DNA from: Brevibacterium sp.
Lineage (GTDB): Bacteria; Actinomycetota; Actinomycetes; Actinomycetales; Brevibacteriaceae
NCBI GenBank assembly: GCA_030457025.1
Contig: JAKDSA010000004.1
Location: 19,706 to 83,705, forward strand
Length of the DNA stretch: 64,000 nt
Direction: 5' to 3'
In this document: positions 44,659 through 53,323 of the stretch, one piece after another
Position numbering within the stretch: the stretch's first letter is position 1
How the letters are laid out: each line of letters starts with the position of its first letter
The notes under the pieces: generated by a model
Told to the model about the DNA's origin: nothing
The model's database searches: none
The model's input: the letters and a program-made list of their open reading frames with translations, nothing else
Program-made: the position numbers and the translations under genes

Positions 44659-45435
44659 TCAGTCCTCGGGCTTCGCCTCAGGCTCGCCCTCGGGTCCGCC
44701 CTCGACGTCGAGCTTGCCTTCGACTTCTGACTCGGCCGTGCCCTTCTGAGTCGACTTCCACCGACGGAAGGTGAGGATCGTCAGCACGATGACCAGCGCC
44801 CACGAAATGCCGACGCCAGTGCCCGTGATGATGCCGGGATTCCCGATGAACGCGCCAACCGCGACAAGGGAAAGCTGCCCCGGCAGGGCGGAGACGACGG
44901 TGGCGATGAGGAAGGTGCGGCTCCTGATGCCCAGAGCTCCGCTGCCGTAGTTGACCGGCCAATAGGGGAAACCGGGCATGAGCCGAAGCATGCACACTGC
45001 ATAGAAGCCTCCGTTGGTCAGGCGAGACTCGATCGCTTCGGCATGGCTGCCCAACAGTTTCATCACGGTGTCGTGGCCCAAACCGCGCGAGATCCAATAG
45101 CCACCCAGGCAACCGGCCAGAACACCGATCATCGACAGGATCGTGCCGAACACCAGGCCGAACGCCAGCCCGCCGGCAACGGCCATGATGGTGACGGGGA
45201 TCGGTGTGGCGGCGACGACCGCGTAGAGGAGAATGAAGATTCCGAAGCCCCAGAAGCCAGCATCCGCGATCTGCTTTTGGAGCCCACCGAGCGAGGGCAG
45301 CTGAACGTTGAAGACCAGCCACAGACCTGCGAGCACCGCCAGGGCCAAGGTCACGTTGCGCAGGATCGAACCCCACGGCACTCGCGATTCGCCGCGAGAG
45401 CTCGTGTGCTGTGCGGAGTTCTCATCGAGTGGCAT
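44659..45435 (-). CDS. TVP38/TMEM64 family membrane protein
   Basis: A 258-residue multi-helix protein of the VTT (DedA-like) superfamily. Core motif TPIPVTIMAVAGGLAFGLVFGTILSMIGVLAGCLGGYWISRGLG and the second re-entrant region MLRLMPGFPYWPVNYGSGALG are both present. The C-terminal 30 residues are acidic. The substrate is unknown; the superfamily is linked to lipid movement. Both neighbouring promoters point away from it. Confidence 0.88.
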   Translation of the reverse strand: MPLDENSAQHTSSRGESRVPWGSILRNVTLALAVLAGLWLVFNVQLPSLGGLQKQIADAGFWGFGIFILLYAVVAATPIPVTIMAVAGGLAFGLVFGTILSMIGVLAGCLGGYWISRGLGHDTVMKLLGSHAEAIESRLTNGGFYAVCMLRLMPGFPYWPVNYGSGALGIRSRTFLIATVVSALPGQLSLVAVGAFIGNPGIITGTGVGISWALVIVLTILTFRRWKSTQKGTAESEVEGKLDVEGGPEGEPEAKPED

Positions 45436-45447
45436 GGAACGATCCTA

Positions 45448-45679
45448 CGTGTCCGGCTCGATGGGCAATGAATCGGTGGTGCTGAGTGCGAAACGGCGGG
45501 CCACCTCGGCGTGGGCACACATACCCGCAGTCAGGCTGAAGTCGACAATCAATGTGCCGATCAGGACGACAAGGCACGTCAGGGCACCGACAAGGACCCT
45601 GGCCTTGGGCTTCTGGTGAAAGAGTCCGAGTGGCGGGTCGGTGAGACCTGTGTGAGCCCGGTTCGCTGTAGTGCCGTGA
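45448..45679. other. Gap with a startless membrane-helix ORF on the minus strand
   Basis: No gene is called. On the minus strand an open frame ending at a TAG (45445-45447) reads KARVLVGALTCLVVLIGTLI then DFSLTAGMCAHAEVARRFAL, which looks like real coding sequence with one membrane helix, but the frame has no ATG, GTG or TTG before the helix and a stop just upstream of it. It may be the end of a broken gene. Confidence 0.3.
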
Positions 45680-45850
45680 TCAGCCGGCGAAGATCGCGAC
45701 GGCTTTGATCACCGTCAGGGTCAGGCCCCACACGAGCCCGCCGGCCACGACGACCGTCAGGGTCGATCCGACTGCTTTGTAGGCGACGCCGACGGGAGAC
45801 TGCGGTGAGCCCTCGGCCGGGACATGTGCTGTGGGTGCGGAATCGCTCAT
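45680..45850 (-). CDS. Small membrane partner of the OFA-type transporter (56 residues)
   Basis: A short gene too small for most ORF callers. ATG 45850 follows GGAAGGGAC; the product has a Ser/Pro/Ala-rich start (MSDSAPTAHVPAEGSPQSP) and a single helix (VGSTLTVVVAGGLVWGLTLTVIKAVAIF). It begins 18 bases after the OFA transporter gene on the same strand. Tiny single-helix proteins directly after OFA-family transporters are known as MFS small subunits; the match here is by position and topology. Confidence 0.75.
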   Translation of the reverse strand: MSDSAPTAHVPAEGSPQSPVGVAYKAVGSTLTVVVAGGLVWGLTLTVIKAVAIFAG

Positions 45851-45868
45851 GGTGTCCGTCCCTTCCTC

Positions 45869-47242
45869 TCAGTTCTCGTCTTCGAGGGCGGCGGCCTGCT
45901 TGGCCTTGACCGTCTCTGCGCGTTCGAAGTGCCTCTTGCTGACCGGCCGGATCAGGGCGTTGGCGATGAAGCCGACAGCCAGCGCCCCGACCATGATGTA
46001 CATGCCCGGAGTATAGAGCTCGGGCCCGGTCTTGCCTGCCTTGTCGCCCGCTTCGACGACAGAGTTGACGATGAGCGGTCCGGCCACGCCCGCCGCAGAC
46101 CATGCGGTGAGCAGGGCGCCGTGGATGGCTCCGACCTGGTAGACGCCGAAGAGATCCTTGAGGTACGCCGGGACCGTGGAGAATCCGCCGCCGTAGAACG
46201 AGATGATGACGAGGGTGGCGAGGATGAACAGGACGAGAGAGCTGCCTCCGAAGAGGGCCACGGCCAGGTAGAGGATGAGTCCGCCGCCGAGGTAGAGCAT
46301 GTAGTTGTTCTTGCGACCGAGATAGTCCGAGGTGGTCGACCAGACGAAGCGACCAGCCATGTTGCCGATCGAGAGAAGGCCGACGTAGCCGGCTGCGGCT
46401 GCGGCTGTGATCCCGAAGTAGGCCTGTGCCATCGGGGCGGCGTTCTCGAGGATGCCGATTCCCGCGGTGACATTGAGGAACAGGGCGACCCACAGCAGCC
46501 AGAACTGCGGGGTGCGGATCGCGTTGCGGACTGAGACGTTGCCCTGCGTCTGCATAGGCTTGGCCGTCGCCTTGGAGGGATCGAAGTTCTTCGGTGTCCA
46601 CTCGGGATGGGGCACACGGATGACGAAGGCTCCCGCGGTGATGACAACGGCGTAGACGATGCCCAAGGTGACGAAGGTCGGCGTCAGGCCGGCGACGAGG
46701 TTCTCCGGTTCGGTTCCGCCGCCGTAGAGGCTCATGAGCTGGTTCGACATCGGGCTGGCGATGAGTGCGCCGCCGCCGAAGCCCATGATCGCCAGGCCGG
46801 TGGCCAGGCCCGGACGGTCGGGGAACCACTTCATCAGCGTCGAGACGGGGGAGATGTAGCCGATTCCCAGTCCGATGCCTCCGATGACGCCGTAGCCGAG
46901 GTAGACCAGCCACAGCTGACCGGTCATGATTCCCAGCGATGCGACGAAGAAGCCGACGACCCAGCAGGTGCCCGCTGCGGCCATTGATGCCCGCGGGCCG
47001 TTCTTCTCCACCCAGGGGCCGAAGACGGCCGAGGAGATGCCGAGCATGAGGATCGCGATCGAGAAGATCCAGCCGATCGAGACTTCGCCGGCGTCGAAGT
47101 GCGTCATGAAAGGGATCTTGAACACGCTGAATGCGTAGACCTGCCCGATGCACAGATGGATTGCCAGGGCAGCCGGGGGAATCAGCCACCGGTTGAAGTT
47201 CTTCGGTGCGACGATCGCCGACCGAGAGAGGACCGAAGCCAT
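45869..47242 (-). CDS. OFA-family MFS transporter (oxalate/formate antiporter type)
   Basis: A 457-residue twelve-helix carrier. Helix 1 LAIHLCIGQVYAFSVFKIPF, then GWIFSIAILMLGISSAVFG, the GGIGLGIGYISPVSTLMKWFPDRPGLATGLAIMGFGGGA motif of the oxalate/formate antiporter group, and GRFVWSTTSDYLGRKNNYM. The substrate is probably a small carboxylate; formate is tempting because betaine catabolism makes it, but nothing in the sequence proves this. AAGGA precedes the ATG. Confidence 0.9.
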   Translation of the reverse strand: MASVLSRSAIVAPKNFNRWLIPPAALAIHLCIGQVYAFSVFKIPFMTHFDAGEVSIGWIFSIAILMLGISSAVFGPWVEKNGPRASMAAAGTCWVVGFFVASLGIMTGQLWLVYLGYGVIGGIGLGIGYISPVSTLMKWFPDRPGLATGLAIMGFGGGALIASPMSNQLMSLYGGGTEPENLVAGLTPTFVTLGIVYAVVITAGAFVIRVPHPEWTPKNFDPSKATAKPMQTQGNVSVRNAIRTPQFWLLWVALFLNVTAGIGILENAAPMAQAYFGITAAAAAGYVGLLSIGNMAGRFVWSTTSDYLGRKNNYMLYLGGGLILYLAVALFGGSSLVLFILATLVIISFYGGGFSTVPAYLKDLFGVYQVGAIHGALLTAWSAAGVAGPLIVNSVVEAGDKAGKTGPELYTPGMYIMVGALAVGFIANALIRPVSKRHFERAETVKAKQAAALEDEN

Positions 47243-47421
47243 GAAGGATCCTTAGGTTTGTGTGCTCTGCGTGCGACCATCGTCGGTCGTACGTACTGTG
47301 AGGACGAGCGCATCGTGATGACACGCTTCTGTTCCCCTACACACTAGAGCGCACACAAGGATTTGGCGAGGAACTCTCAGAAGTTCCCCACGATTGGGAC
47401 TCGCAGTGAAGGAGCTCCGCT

Positions 47422-47460
47422 CGGACGACACTCGACGAAGCTGTCTGTCAGTGTCGTCCG
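47422..47460 (-). terminator. Hairpin terminator after the SurA-like gene
   Basis: Arms CGGACGACACT and AGTGTCGTCCG are perfect over 11 bases with a 17-base loop, 36 bases past the stop of the SurA-like lipoprotein gene. A weaker GGAACT/AGTTCC pair lies near 47371-47388. The remainder of 47243-47496 shows no gene. Confidence 0.75.
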
Positions 47461-47496
47461 AAGGGGATTCTCGGTCCTCCGGAGACCTGCGATCCG

Positions 47497-48273
47497 TCAG
47501 AGGTTGATCGTGACGTCGCCCTTTTCGCGCAGTTTCTTGGCGTACTTCTGAGTCGCCTGGGTCGACTTCTGGCTTTTGACCTGCTTCTCGAGCTGCGGAC
47601 GCATCTCCTCAAGCGGTGGGATCTCCTGGGCCTGCTGGCCGCTCTGCTGCGCCATCTGCTCCTGCTGGGTCTTCGCCTGCTCGTAGGCCTGGCCGATCTC
47701 TTCGCCGCTGACCTTGAACTCGCCGTACTCGTCCTGGATGAGATCTTCGATCGACAGCTGAGTCTTGAGTTCGGAATGGACCTTCTTCTCGTCCATGCCC
47801 TGCTTCTTCATGGCCGCGAGGAAGTCCTTCTTGCTCATCTGGCTCGACTCGGCGGATTCGCCGAGGGCCTTGTCGATGTCCTTGTCGGAGACCTTGATGC
47901 CGCGCTCATCGGCTTCCTGGCTCAGCAGTTCGGTGCTCACGAGGTTCTCAGCGGTCTGGGTTTTGAGCTGTTTCTCGTCGACCTGCTGGCCGGACTGCTG
48001 TGACTGCATCTGCATCTGCTGGTATTGGGTCTCGTAGAGAGGGACGAAATCGTCCTTGGTGATCTTCTCACCATTGACCTCGGCGACGACCTTGGGGATG
48101 CCGTCGGTGTTCGGTTTGCCGTTCTGGCTTTGGGCCTGATCTTTGCCCTGGCCCTGCTCAGCCGCGGCGGAGGACTTCTCTTCCGCTGGCTTGTCCTCGG
48201 GTGAACCGCAAGCGGCGAAGGACACCACTGATACGGACAAGGCGAGGCCCAGCAGCCACTTGCTCTTCTGCAC
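47497..48273 (-). CDS. SurA N-terminal domain lipoprotein
   Basis: A 258-residue exported chaperone-like lipoprotein. Signal with lipobox (LALSVSVVSFAACGS), a polar Glu/Gln/Lys linker, then a SurA-N domain (VAEVNGEKITKDDFVPLYETQ, ENLVSTELLSQEADERGIKVSDKDIDKAL, KKQGMDEKKVHSELKTQLSIEDLI). There is no parvulin domain, so it is probably a holdase rather than an isomerase. GTG 48273 is preferred (AGGAG six bases upstream) over the ATG two codons earlier, which leaves only three bases. Confidence 0.88.
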   Translation of the reverse strand: MQKSKWLLGLALSVSVVSFAACGSPEDKPAEEKSSAAAEQGQGKDQAQSQNGKPNTDGIPKVVAEVNGEKITKDDFVPLYETQYQQMQMQSQQSGQQVDEKQLKTQTAENLVSTELLSQEADERGIKVSDKDIDKALGESAESSQMSKKDFLAAMKKQGMDEKKVHSELKTQLSIEDLIQDEYGEFKVSGEEIGQAYEQAKTQQEQMAQQSGQQAQEIPPLEEMRPQLEKQVKSQKSTQATQKYAKKLREKGDVTINL

Positions 48274-48404
48274 ATTCACTCCTGATGTCGGGATCAGCCT
48301 GCCAGGCTAACAGTCGCGATTCACTGAAGTATGTGTGGAACATGACCACCGCTTGGCAAGGGTGAGATACTGGAGGGACCGGGCCACGGACGAGAGGTTC
48401 AGAC

Positions 48405-48761
48405 ATGGAGTCGAGATTTCGCGGAGTGTTCCTGACCTGTGCGGACGCCGAGGCGACGGCTGATTTCTACCGTGATGTCGCCGGAGTGCCGGTGGAGCCA
48501 GTCGGCAGCGATGACTACACCTACTGGATGCTGGACCTGAATGGCGTTCAGATCGCCCTCCACGATGCGAAGGCGTTCGCGGACTACAGCTTCCCGCCCA
48601 ACCCGGAGTCCAACCTCACCCACCTCTACTTCCGGATCCCCGATCTGCAGGCGTTCCTCAACCATGTGCAGGACGTGAGTGCGCCGCTGATCGACGTCGA
48701 CGATGTCGTTGCAACGGTCGAAGACCCCGACGGCAGGAAGGTCATGTTCGGCACGGCGTGA
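48405..48761 (+). CDS. VOC (glyoxalase-like) family protein
   Basis: A 118-residue single VOC domain: FRGVFLTCADAEATADFYRDVAGVPVEPVG, WMLDLNGVQIALHDAK, and VEDPDGRKVMFG. These are small metal-dependent or binding proteins with very varied roles (isomerases, resistance proteins, epimerases). Nothing nearby shows its substrate. GAGAGG precedes the ATG. Confidence 0.82.
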   Translation: MESRFRGVFLTCADAEATADFYRDVAGVPVEPVGSDDYTYWMLDLNGVQIALHDAKAFADYSFPPNPESNLTHLYFRIPDLQAFLNHVQDVSAPLIDVDDVVATVEDPDGRKVMFGTA

Positions 48762-48785
48762 GCGGCTGGCAACGGTCAGTGCTGG

Positions 48786-49334
48786 TCAGCGCATCGGCTC
48801 GTAGGCCGAGTAGACGACACCGCTGACGAATGGCTTCGAGTCGAGGAGCCGCAGCCGAGGCACTCGCGCGTCCTCGGGGAAGAAACCGCGTCCGCGCCCC
48901 TGCCACACCGGGTAGGTGAACATTCGGTACTCATCGACGAGTCCGGCGGTGATGAGCGCATGTGCCAGGGTGATGCTGCCGGTGAGGATCACGTCCCGGC
49001 CCGGTTCATCGCGCAGGGCTGCCGCGGCCTGCAGCGGATCCTCGCGGATGACGGTTGAGTTCTGCCATTCCGGTTCGGCCAGCGTCGTCGACACCACTCG
49101 CTTGTCGACTCGGTCGAGGTGGGCTGCGACTCCTGTGCTGTCGTGAGTCTGCAGCGGCCAGTAGCCGCGGAAGTCCTCGAAGGTCTGCCGGCCGAGCAGC
49201 AGCACATCCTCGTTGGCCGACTGGCGCATGAGCTCGGCGGACAGCTCCTCATCCTGGGCCTGTGGGTCGAACCAGTCGTCGAGCATTTCGATTCGACCGT
49301 CAAGGGTCATGTTCTGGGTGATGATGATGCGCAC
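48786..49334 (-). CDS. RibD C-terminal/DHFR-like reductase family protein
   Basis: A 182-residue protein with the dihydrofolate-reductase fold of the RibD C-terminal group: MRIIITQNMTLDGRIE, VLLLGRQTFEDFRGYWP, DVILTGSITLAHALITAGLVDEYRMFTYPVWQGRGRGFF. GTG 49334 is set by GAGGAG seven bases upstream, and an N-terminal extension to earlier ATGs would not match the family. Usually NADPH-dependent; substrate unknown. Confidence 0.82.
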   Translation of the reverse strand: MRIIITQNMTLDGRIEMLDDWFDPQAQDEELSAELMRQSANEDVLLLGRQTFEDFRGYWPLQTHDSTGVAAHLDRVDKRVVSTTLAEPEWQNSTVIREDPLQAAAALRDEPGRDVILTGSITLAHALITAGLVDEYRMFTYPVWQGRGRGFFPEDARVPRLRLLDSKPFVSGVVYSAYEPMR

Positions 49335-49491
49335 GGCGGGCTCCTCGTCGAGTGGTGGCGTCACCGACCACGGTACGCACGACGAGGCTCGCGGTCCATG
49401 ACTCGTTTCTCGACAGTGCCTGTTTCTCAAGGGTCCGATTCTCAGTAGAGTCGGACTCACAGCTCATTTGGCCCGAAGGAGAACCGCGCCC

Positions 49492-50706
49492 ATGTCCGCA
49501 TCGCAAACCGCTTCCATCCCAGATTTCCGCACCGAGGCTCAAGGGCTGCAGAGCGATCTGGTGGCTCTGCGCCGCACCCTGCACGCCAATCCCGAAATCG
49601 GCTTCGACCTGCCCTTCACACAGAAGACCGTCGTGGATGAACTCGCCGACCTGGGGCTCGAGATCACGACGGGTGAGTCGCTGAACTCGGTCGTTGCCGT
49701 GCTCAAGGGTGGACGTCCCGGACCTGCCGTGCTGCTGCGCGGGGACATGGATGCCCTGCCCGTGGTTGAGGACACCGGCCTCGACTATTCATCAACCAAC
49801 GGCAATATGCATGCCTGCGGCCACGATATGCACACGGCAGGCCTCGTCGGGGCCGCCCGTCTGCTCGCCGCGCACCGCGACGAGCTGCCCGGCTCCATCG
49901 TGTTCATGTTCCAACCCGCCGAGGAGGTCGAGGGTGGTGCCGAGCCGATGATCGCCGAGGGTGTGCTCGAGGCCGCGGGGGTGCCTGTCATCGCCGCCTA
50001 CGGAATCCACGTCGAGGCCGATGAGCGTGGAAAGTTCACCACCAAGGGCGGGCCGCTGATGGCAGGATTCGCCGATCTCAACCTGACGATCCACGGCGCC
50101 GGCGGCCACAGCTCCCAGCCACAGGCCACCCGTGACCCGGTGCCTGCCGTCGCCGAGATCGCACTGGCACTGAATACGATGGCGACCCGCTCCTTCGACA
50201 TCTTCGACCCCGTCGTCGTCTCCGTGACTCAGCTCGAAGGCTCACAGGCCAGCAACATCATCCCGGACACCGCGAAGCTCACCGCCTCGGTCCGCTACCT
50301 CTCCGCAGATTCGATCGCTCTGCTGCAAGAGCGCGTTCCCGAGGTCGCCGAGAACATTGCTCGGGCGCATCGGTGCACCGCCGAGGTGGACTTCAGAATC
50401 GGGTTCCCCGTGACTGTCAACAACCCCGTCGAGACAGGGGTCGTCCTCGACCGCCTCGGCGAGATCTTCGGCGCCGAGCACGTCGAGGAGATGGCCGTGC
50501 CGCGGATGGGCTCGGAGGATTTCTCCTATGTGCTCGAGAAGGTGCCGGGCACATTCGTGTTCCTCGGGGCCACGCCCGAGGGCGTCGACCCGGATGCGGA
50601 GACGAACCATTCGCCCAGGGTCGTCTTCGACGACGGGCTGCTGGGCGATCAGGCCGCGGCATTGGCGCACCTGGCGTTTGCTCGGCTGAGCGACGAGGTG
50701 CGCTGA
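49492..50706 (+). CDS. M20 family amidohydrolase (hippurate/N-acyl-amino-acid hydrolase type)
   Basis: A 404-residue di-zinc hydrolase. Metal motifs: LLRGDMDALPV, MHACGHDMHTAG, VFMFQPAEEVEGGAEPMI, and the dimerisation-domain HGAGGHSSQP. The MGSEDFSYVLEKVPG motif near the end is typical of hippurate hydrolase and IAA-amino-acid hydrolases. AAGGAG lies ten bases before the ATG. It stands alone; a perfect hairpin follows. Confidence 0.92.
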   Translation: MSASQTASIPDFRTEAQGLQSDLVALRRTLHANPEIGFDLPFTQKTVVDELADLGLEITTGESLNSVVAVLKGGRPGPAVLLRGDMDALPVVEDTGLDYSSTNGNMHACGHDMHTAGLVGAARLLAAHRDELPGSIVFMFQPAEEVEGGAEPMIAEGVLEAAGVPVIAAYGIHVEADERGKFTTKGGPLMAGFADLNLTIHGAGGHSSQPQATRDPVPAVAEIALALNTMATRSFDIFDPVVVSVTQLEGSQASNIIPDTAKLTASVRYLSADSIALLQERVPEVAENIARAHRCTAEVDFRIGFPVTVNNPVETGVVLDRLGEIFGAEHVEEMAVPRMGSEDFSYVLEKVPGTFVFLGATPEGVDPDAETNHSPRVVFDDGLLGDQAAALAHLAFARLSDEVR

Positions 50707-50720
50707 GGCGCGCTGAGGCG
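50701..50720. repeat. 10-base tandem duplication over the M20 stop codon
   Basis: CGCTGAGGCG occurs twice (50701 and 50711). The first copy contains the gene's TGA, so the duplication arose at or across the stop. A hairpin begins 12 bases later. Confidence 0.8.
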
Positions 50721-50731
50721 CGCCCGCAGCA

Positions 50732-50801
50732 CCGAAACACGGGCGCTGCGTCGAGTTGCGGGTTTGCACCCATGTGTCTCGACGCAGCGCCCGTGTTTCG
50801 G
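50732..50801. terminator. Perfect 24-base bidirectional hairpin
   Basis: Left arm 50732-50755 (begins CCGAAACACGGGCGCTGCGT) and right arm 50778-50801 pair without mismatch around a 22-base loop that has its own GGGT/ACCC stem. It lies between the convergent M20 and fdhA genes and belongs to the dispersed CGAAAC hairpin group. Confidence 0.9.
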
Positions 50802-50830
50802 CGGAGGCTCCTGGTGGCGCTGGTGCTGCC

Positions 50831-52045
50831 TCAGGCCTTGATCATGCCGTGGGGGTCGAGGACGAACTTCTTGGCGACACCTGAGTCGAAGTCGGCGTAG
50901 CCCTGCGGAGCATCGTCGAGGGCGATCGGAGTGGCATTGACGTTCTTTGCGATCGAGACCTTGTCACCCAGGATCGCGTGCATCAGACCGCGGTTGTACT
51001 TCATGACCGGGCACTGGCCGGTGACGAAGACATGCGACTTCGCGAAGCCGAGGCCGAAGCGCATCGACAGCGATCCCTGCTGGGCAGCCTCGTCGGCCGC
51101 ACCCGGGTCGCCGGTGACATAGAGGCCGGGGATGCCCAGGCTGCCGCCGGCTCGGGTGATGTCCATGAGCGAGTTGAGCACGGTGGCCGGGGCCTCCGTG
51201 GCCGCGTCCTTGCCGTGGCCGCGAGCCTCGAATCCGACGGCATCGATTCCGCACTCGACCTCTGGAGTACCGAGGATCTGCTCGATCTGGTCCTTCGGGT
51301 CACCCTTGGAGACATCGACCGTTTCGCACCCGAAGGCGCGTGCCTGCGCGAGCCTGTCCTCGTTGAGATCGCCGACGATGACGACCGAGGCACCGAGCAG
51401 CTGCGCAGAGGTGGCCGCCGCGATCCCGACCGGACCCGCACCGGCGACGTAGACGGTCGATCCGATCGTGACTCCGGCACCGACGGCGCCATGGAAACCC
51501 GTGGGGAAGATGTCGGAGAGCATCGCCAGATCGAGGATCTTCTCCATCGCCTGATCCTTGTCCGGGAACTTCAGCACATTCCAGTCGGCATAGGGGACGA
51601 GGACGTATTCGGCCTGCCCGCCGACCCATCCGCCCATGTCGACATAGCCATAGGCCGAACCCGGGCGATCAGGGTTGACGTTGAGGCAGATGCCGGTCTG
51701 GCGTTCGATGCAGTTCCGGCAGCGACCGCAGGAGATGTTGAACGGCACGGAGACCAGGTCGCCGACCTTGACGAACTCGACGTCACGTCCGACCTCGACC
51801 ACCTCACCGGTGATCTCATGGCCGAGAACGAGCCCCTCCGGTGCGGTGGTGCGCCCGCGGACCATGTGCTGGTCGGAGCCGCAGATGTTCGTGGCCACGG
51901 TCTTGAGGATGACGCCGTGATCGACTTTGCGTCCCACGTTGGCCGGGTGGACGCCCGGCCCGTCCTTGAGGACGAATTCGGGGTATTCGGTGTCGACGAC
52001 CTCGACCTTGCCGGGACCCGCGTAGCTGATTGCCTTATTGCTCAT
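50831..52045 (-). CDS. fdhA: Glutathione-independent formaldehyde dehydrogenase
   Basis: A 404-residue zinc alcohol dehydrogenase-superfamily enzyme that oxidises formaldehyde to formate with NAD. Catalytic zinc region NICGSDQHMVRGR and GHEITGEVVEVG; structural zinc cysteines in CGRCRNCIERQTGIC; NAD motif VAGAGPVGIAAA. GGAGG precedes the ATG. Placed beside the betaine demethylase, it most likely removes formaldehyde released by GbcAB. Confidence 0.95.
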   Translation of the reverse strand: MSNKAISYAGPGKVEVVDTEYPEFVLKDGPGVHPANVGRKVDHGVILKTVATNICGSDQHMVRGRTTAPEGLVLGHEITGEVVEVGRDVEFVKVGDLVSVPFNISCGRCRNCIERQTGICLNVNPDRPGSAYGYVDMGGWVGGQAEYVLVPYADWNVLKFPDKDQAMEKILDLAMLSDIFPTGFHGAVGAGVTIGSTVYVAGAGPVGIAAATSAQLLGASVVIVGDLNEDRLAQARAFGCETVDVSKGDPKDQIEQILGTPEVECGIDAVGFEARGHGKDAATEAPATVLNSLMDITRAGGSLGIPGLYVTGDPGAADEAAQQGSLSMRFGLGFAKSHVFVTGQCPVMKYNRGLMHAILGDKVSIAKNVNATPIALDDAPQGYADFDSGVAKKFVLDPHGMIKA

Positions 52046-52173
52046 CGTTGAGCCTCCATTCGAAAGAATGCGGAAGGGGGCGAATGCCAGGAGAGTCGAC
52101 CGACCTCCTGAAATATCAGTCGTTCATCAGACGTGACTGCAGTCTCGCCGTTCGCTTATGCGTCTGTCAATAG

Positions 52174-52205
52174 CCGTCTCAGACACCAGCAGCCACCGTC
52201 TCAGA
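52174..52205. promoter_or_regulatory. Paired direct repeat upstream of fdhA
   Basis: CCGTCTCAGA occurs at 52174 and 52196, a 22-base period equal to two DNA turns, about 130-160 bases upstream of the fdhA start. That spacing suits two regulator subunits on one face of the DNA, but no regulator is known. Confidence 0.35.
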
Positions 52206-52245
52206 GGGTGGAGCCAGTGGCCGTTTGCTCCCGGGCATGTTCTTC

Positions 52246-53172
52246 CTATTCGCCGAGGCGGGTCGCCAGAATGTGCTGAGAGGTGGCCCGCAGGTGCCGC
52301 AGGGACTCCTTGATCAGTGGCGAATTACGGCTGCCGGCGCGGACTGCGGCGACGATCTTCCGGCTGAGTCGGCCCGGCCCGCTCAGACGGACTCGGGTGA
52401 CATTGTCCTCCCCAGCGAGGCTGACCAGTCGAGGGAGCAGACTGACGCCCACACCGACACCGACGAGCGCCGCCTGCGTCTCCCATTCGACGGATTCGTG
52501 CGAGATCCTCGGGGTCACGCCGGCCGCGGTGAAGGCGGCGATGAACAGTGCGTGATAGGGCGATCCGGGCACGGCGGTGATCCAATCCTCGGCGGCCAGT
52601 TCGGCCAGCGTCACGGATTCGAGCGTGGCGACCCTGTGGTCGGAGGGCACCATGACGTCGAGCGGGTCGTCGAGGAGGTCGACTTTCTCGAATCGGGGAT
52701 CGTCCTCAACCTGGACGTCGCCCTGCATGGAGACGACGACTGCGAGGTCGATGCGTTCGGCGATGAGGAGTTCGAGGCATCGCGTCGGACTTGCCTCGGT
52801 CACGTGGACCCTGGATTCGGGATGGGAGTTGCGCAGATGGGCTGCGAGCGGTGCGAGCAGATTCGACGATGCCGTGGAGAAGCCGCCGATGCCGAAGTGC
52901 GACGGAGACTGGTCGCCGGCGGTCAGGGAAGAGGCGCGGATGTCCTCCCACTCGGCGATGAGGCGGTCTGAACGGCGGACGAGATGCCTGCCTGTGGCGG
53001 TCAGGCGCAGGCCGCGTCCGTCCCTGGTCAGCAGGGTCATTCCGAGGCTCGCCTGGAGTTCGCGCAGCTGCCCGGACACCGCCGAGGGCGAGTAGCCGGT
53101 GAGCTCGGCAGTGGCGGCGACGGTGCCGCAGGCGGCGAACGTGCGCAGAGTGATGAGGCGCGGATCGATCAT
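52246..53172 (-). CDS. LysR family regulator, probable control of betaine demethylase
   Basis: A 308-residue LysR protein: MIDPRLITLRTFAACGTVAATAELTGYSPSAVSGQLRELQASLG helix-turn-helix (1-44), then a co-inducer domain (SHFGIGGFSTASSNLLAPLAAHL onward; GVGVSLLPRLV). ATG 53172 lacks a clear ribosome site. It is divergent from gbcA with a 15-base palindrome in between, so GbcAB and perhaps DMGO are its likely targets. Confidence 0.9.
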   Translation of the reverse strand: MIDPRLITLRTFAACGTVAATAELTGYSPSAVSGQLRELQASLGMTLLTRDGRGLRLTATGRHLVRRSDRLIAEWEDIRASSLTAGDQSPSHFGIGGFSTASSNLLAPLAAHLRNSHPESRVHVTEASPTRCLELLIAERIDLAVVVSMQGDVQVEDDPRFEKVDLLDDPLDVMVPSDHRVATLESVTLAELAAEDWITAVPGSPYHALFIAAFTAAGVTPRISHESVEWETQAALVGVGVGVSLLPRLVSLAGEDNVTRVRLSGPGRLSRKIVAAVRAGSRNSPLIKESLRHLRATSQHILATRLGE

Positions 53173-53194
53173 GGTTCTATTGTGCCCTGGATCA

Positions 53195-53209
53195 TGCGGA
53201 AGATCCGCA
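53195..53209. promoter_or_regulatory. LysR-type operator between the LysR and gbcA genes
   Basis: TGCGGAAGATCCGCA is a perfect 6-3-6 palindrome of the T-N13-A type, 23 bases before the LysR start. A second dyad further down has GTGACGTCAC (53267-53276) and a distant CGTCACA (53290-53296), and could be an activation site for gbcA. Confidence 0.5.
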
Positions 53210-53323
53210 CATAATCCACCGAAAACTCGCGCTTTTCCTGCAGTGTTCACCTCGCTATCGTCGACTGTGACGTCACGGGTTCCGACGGTCGTCACACAGC
53301 AGCGCACATCAAGGGAGATGGAA

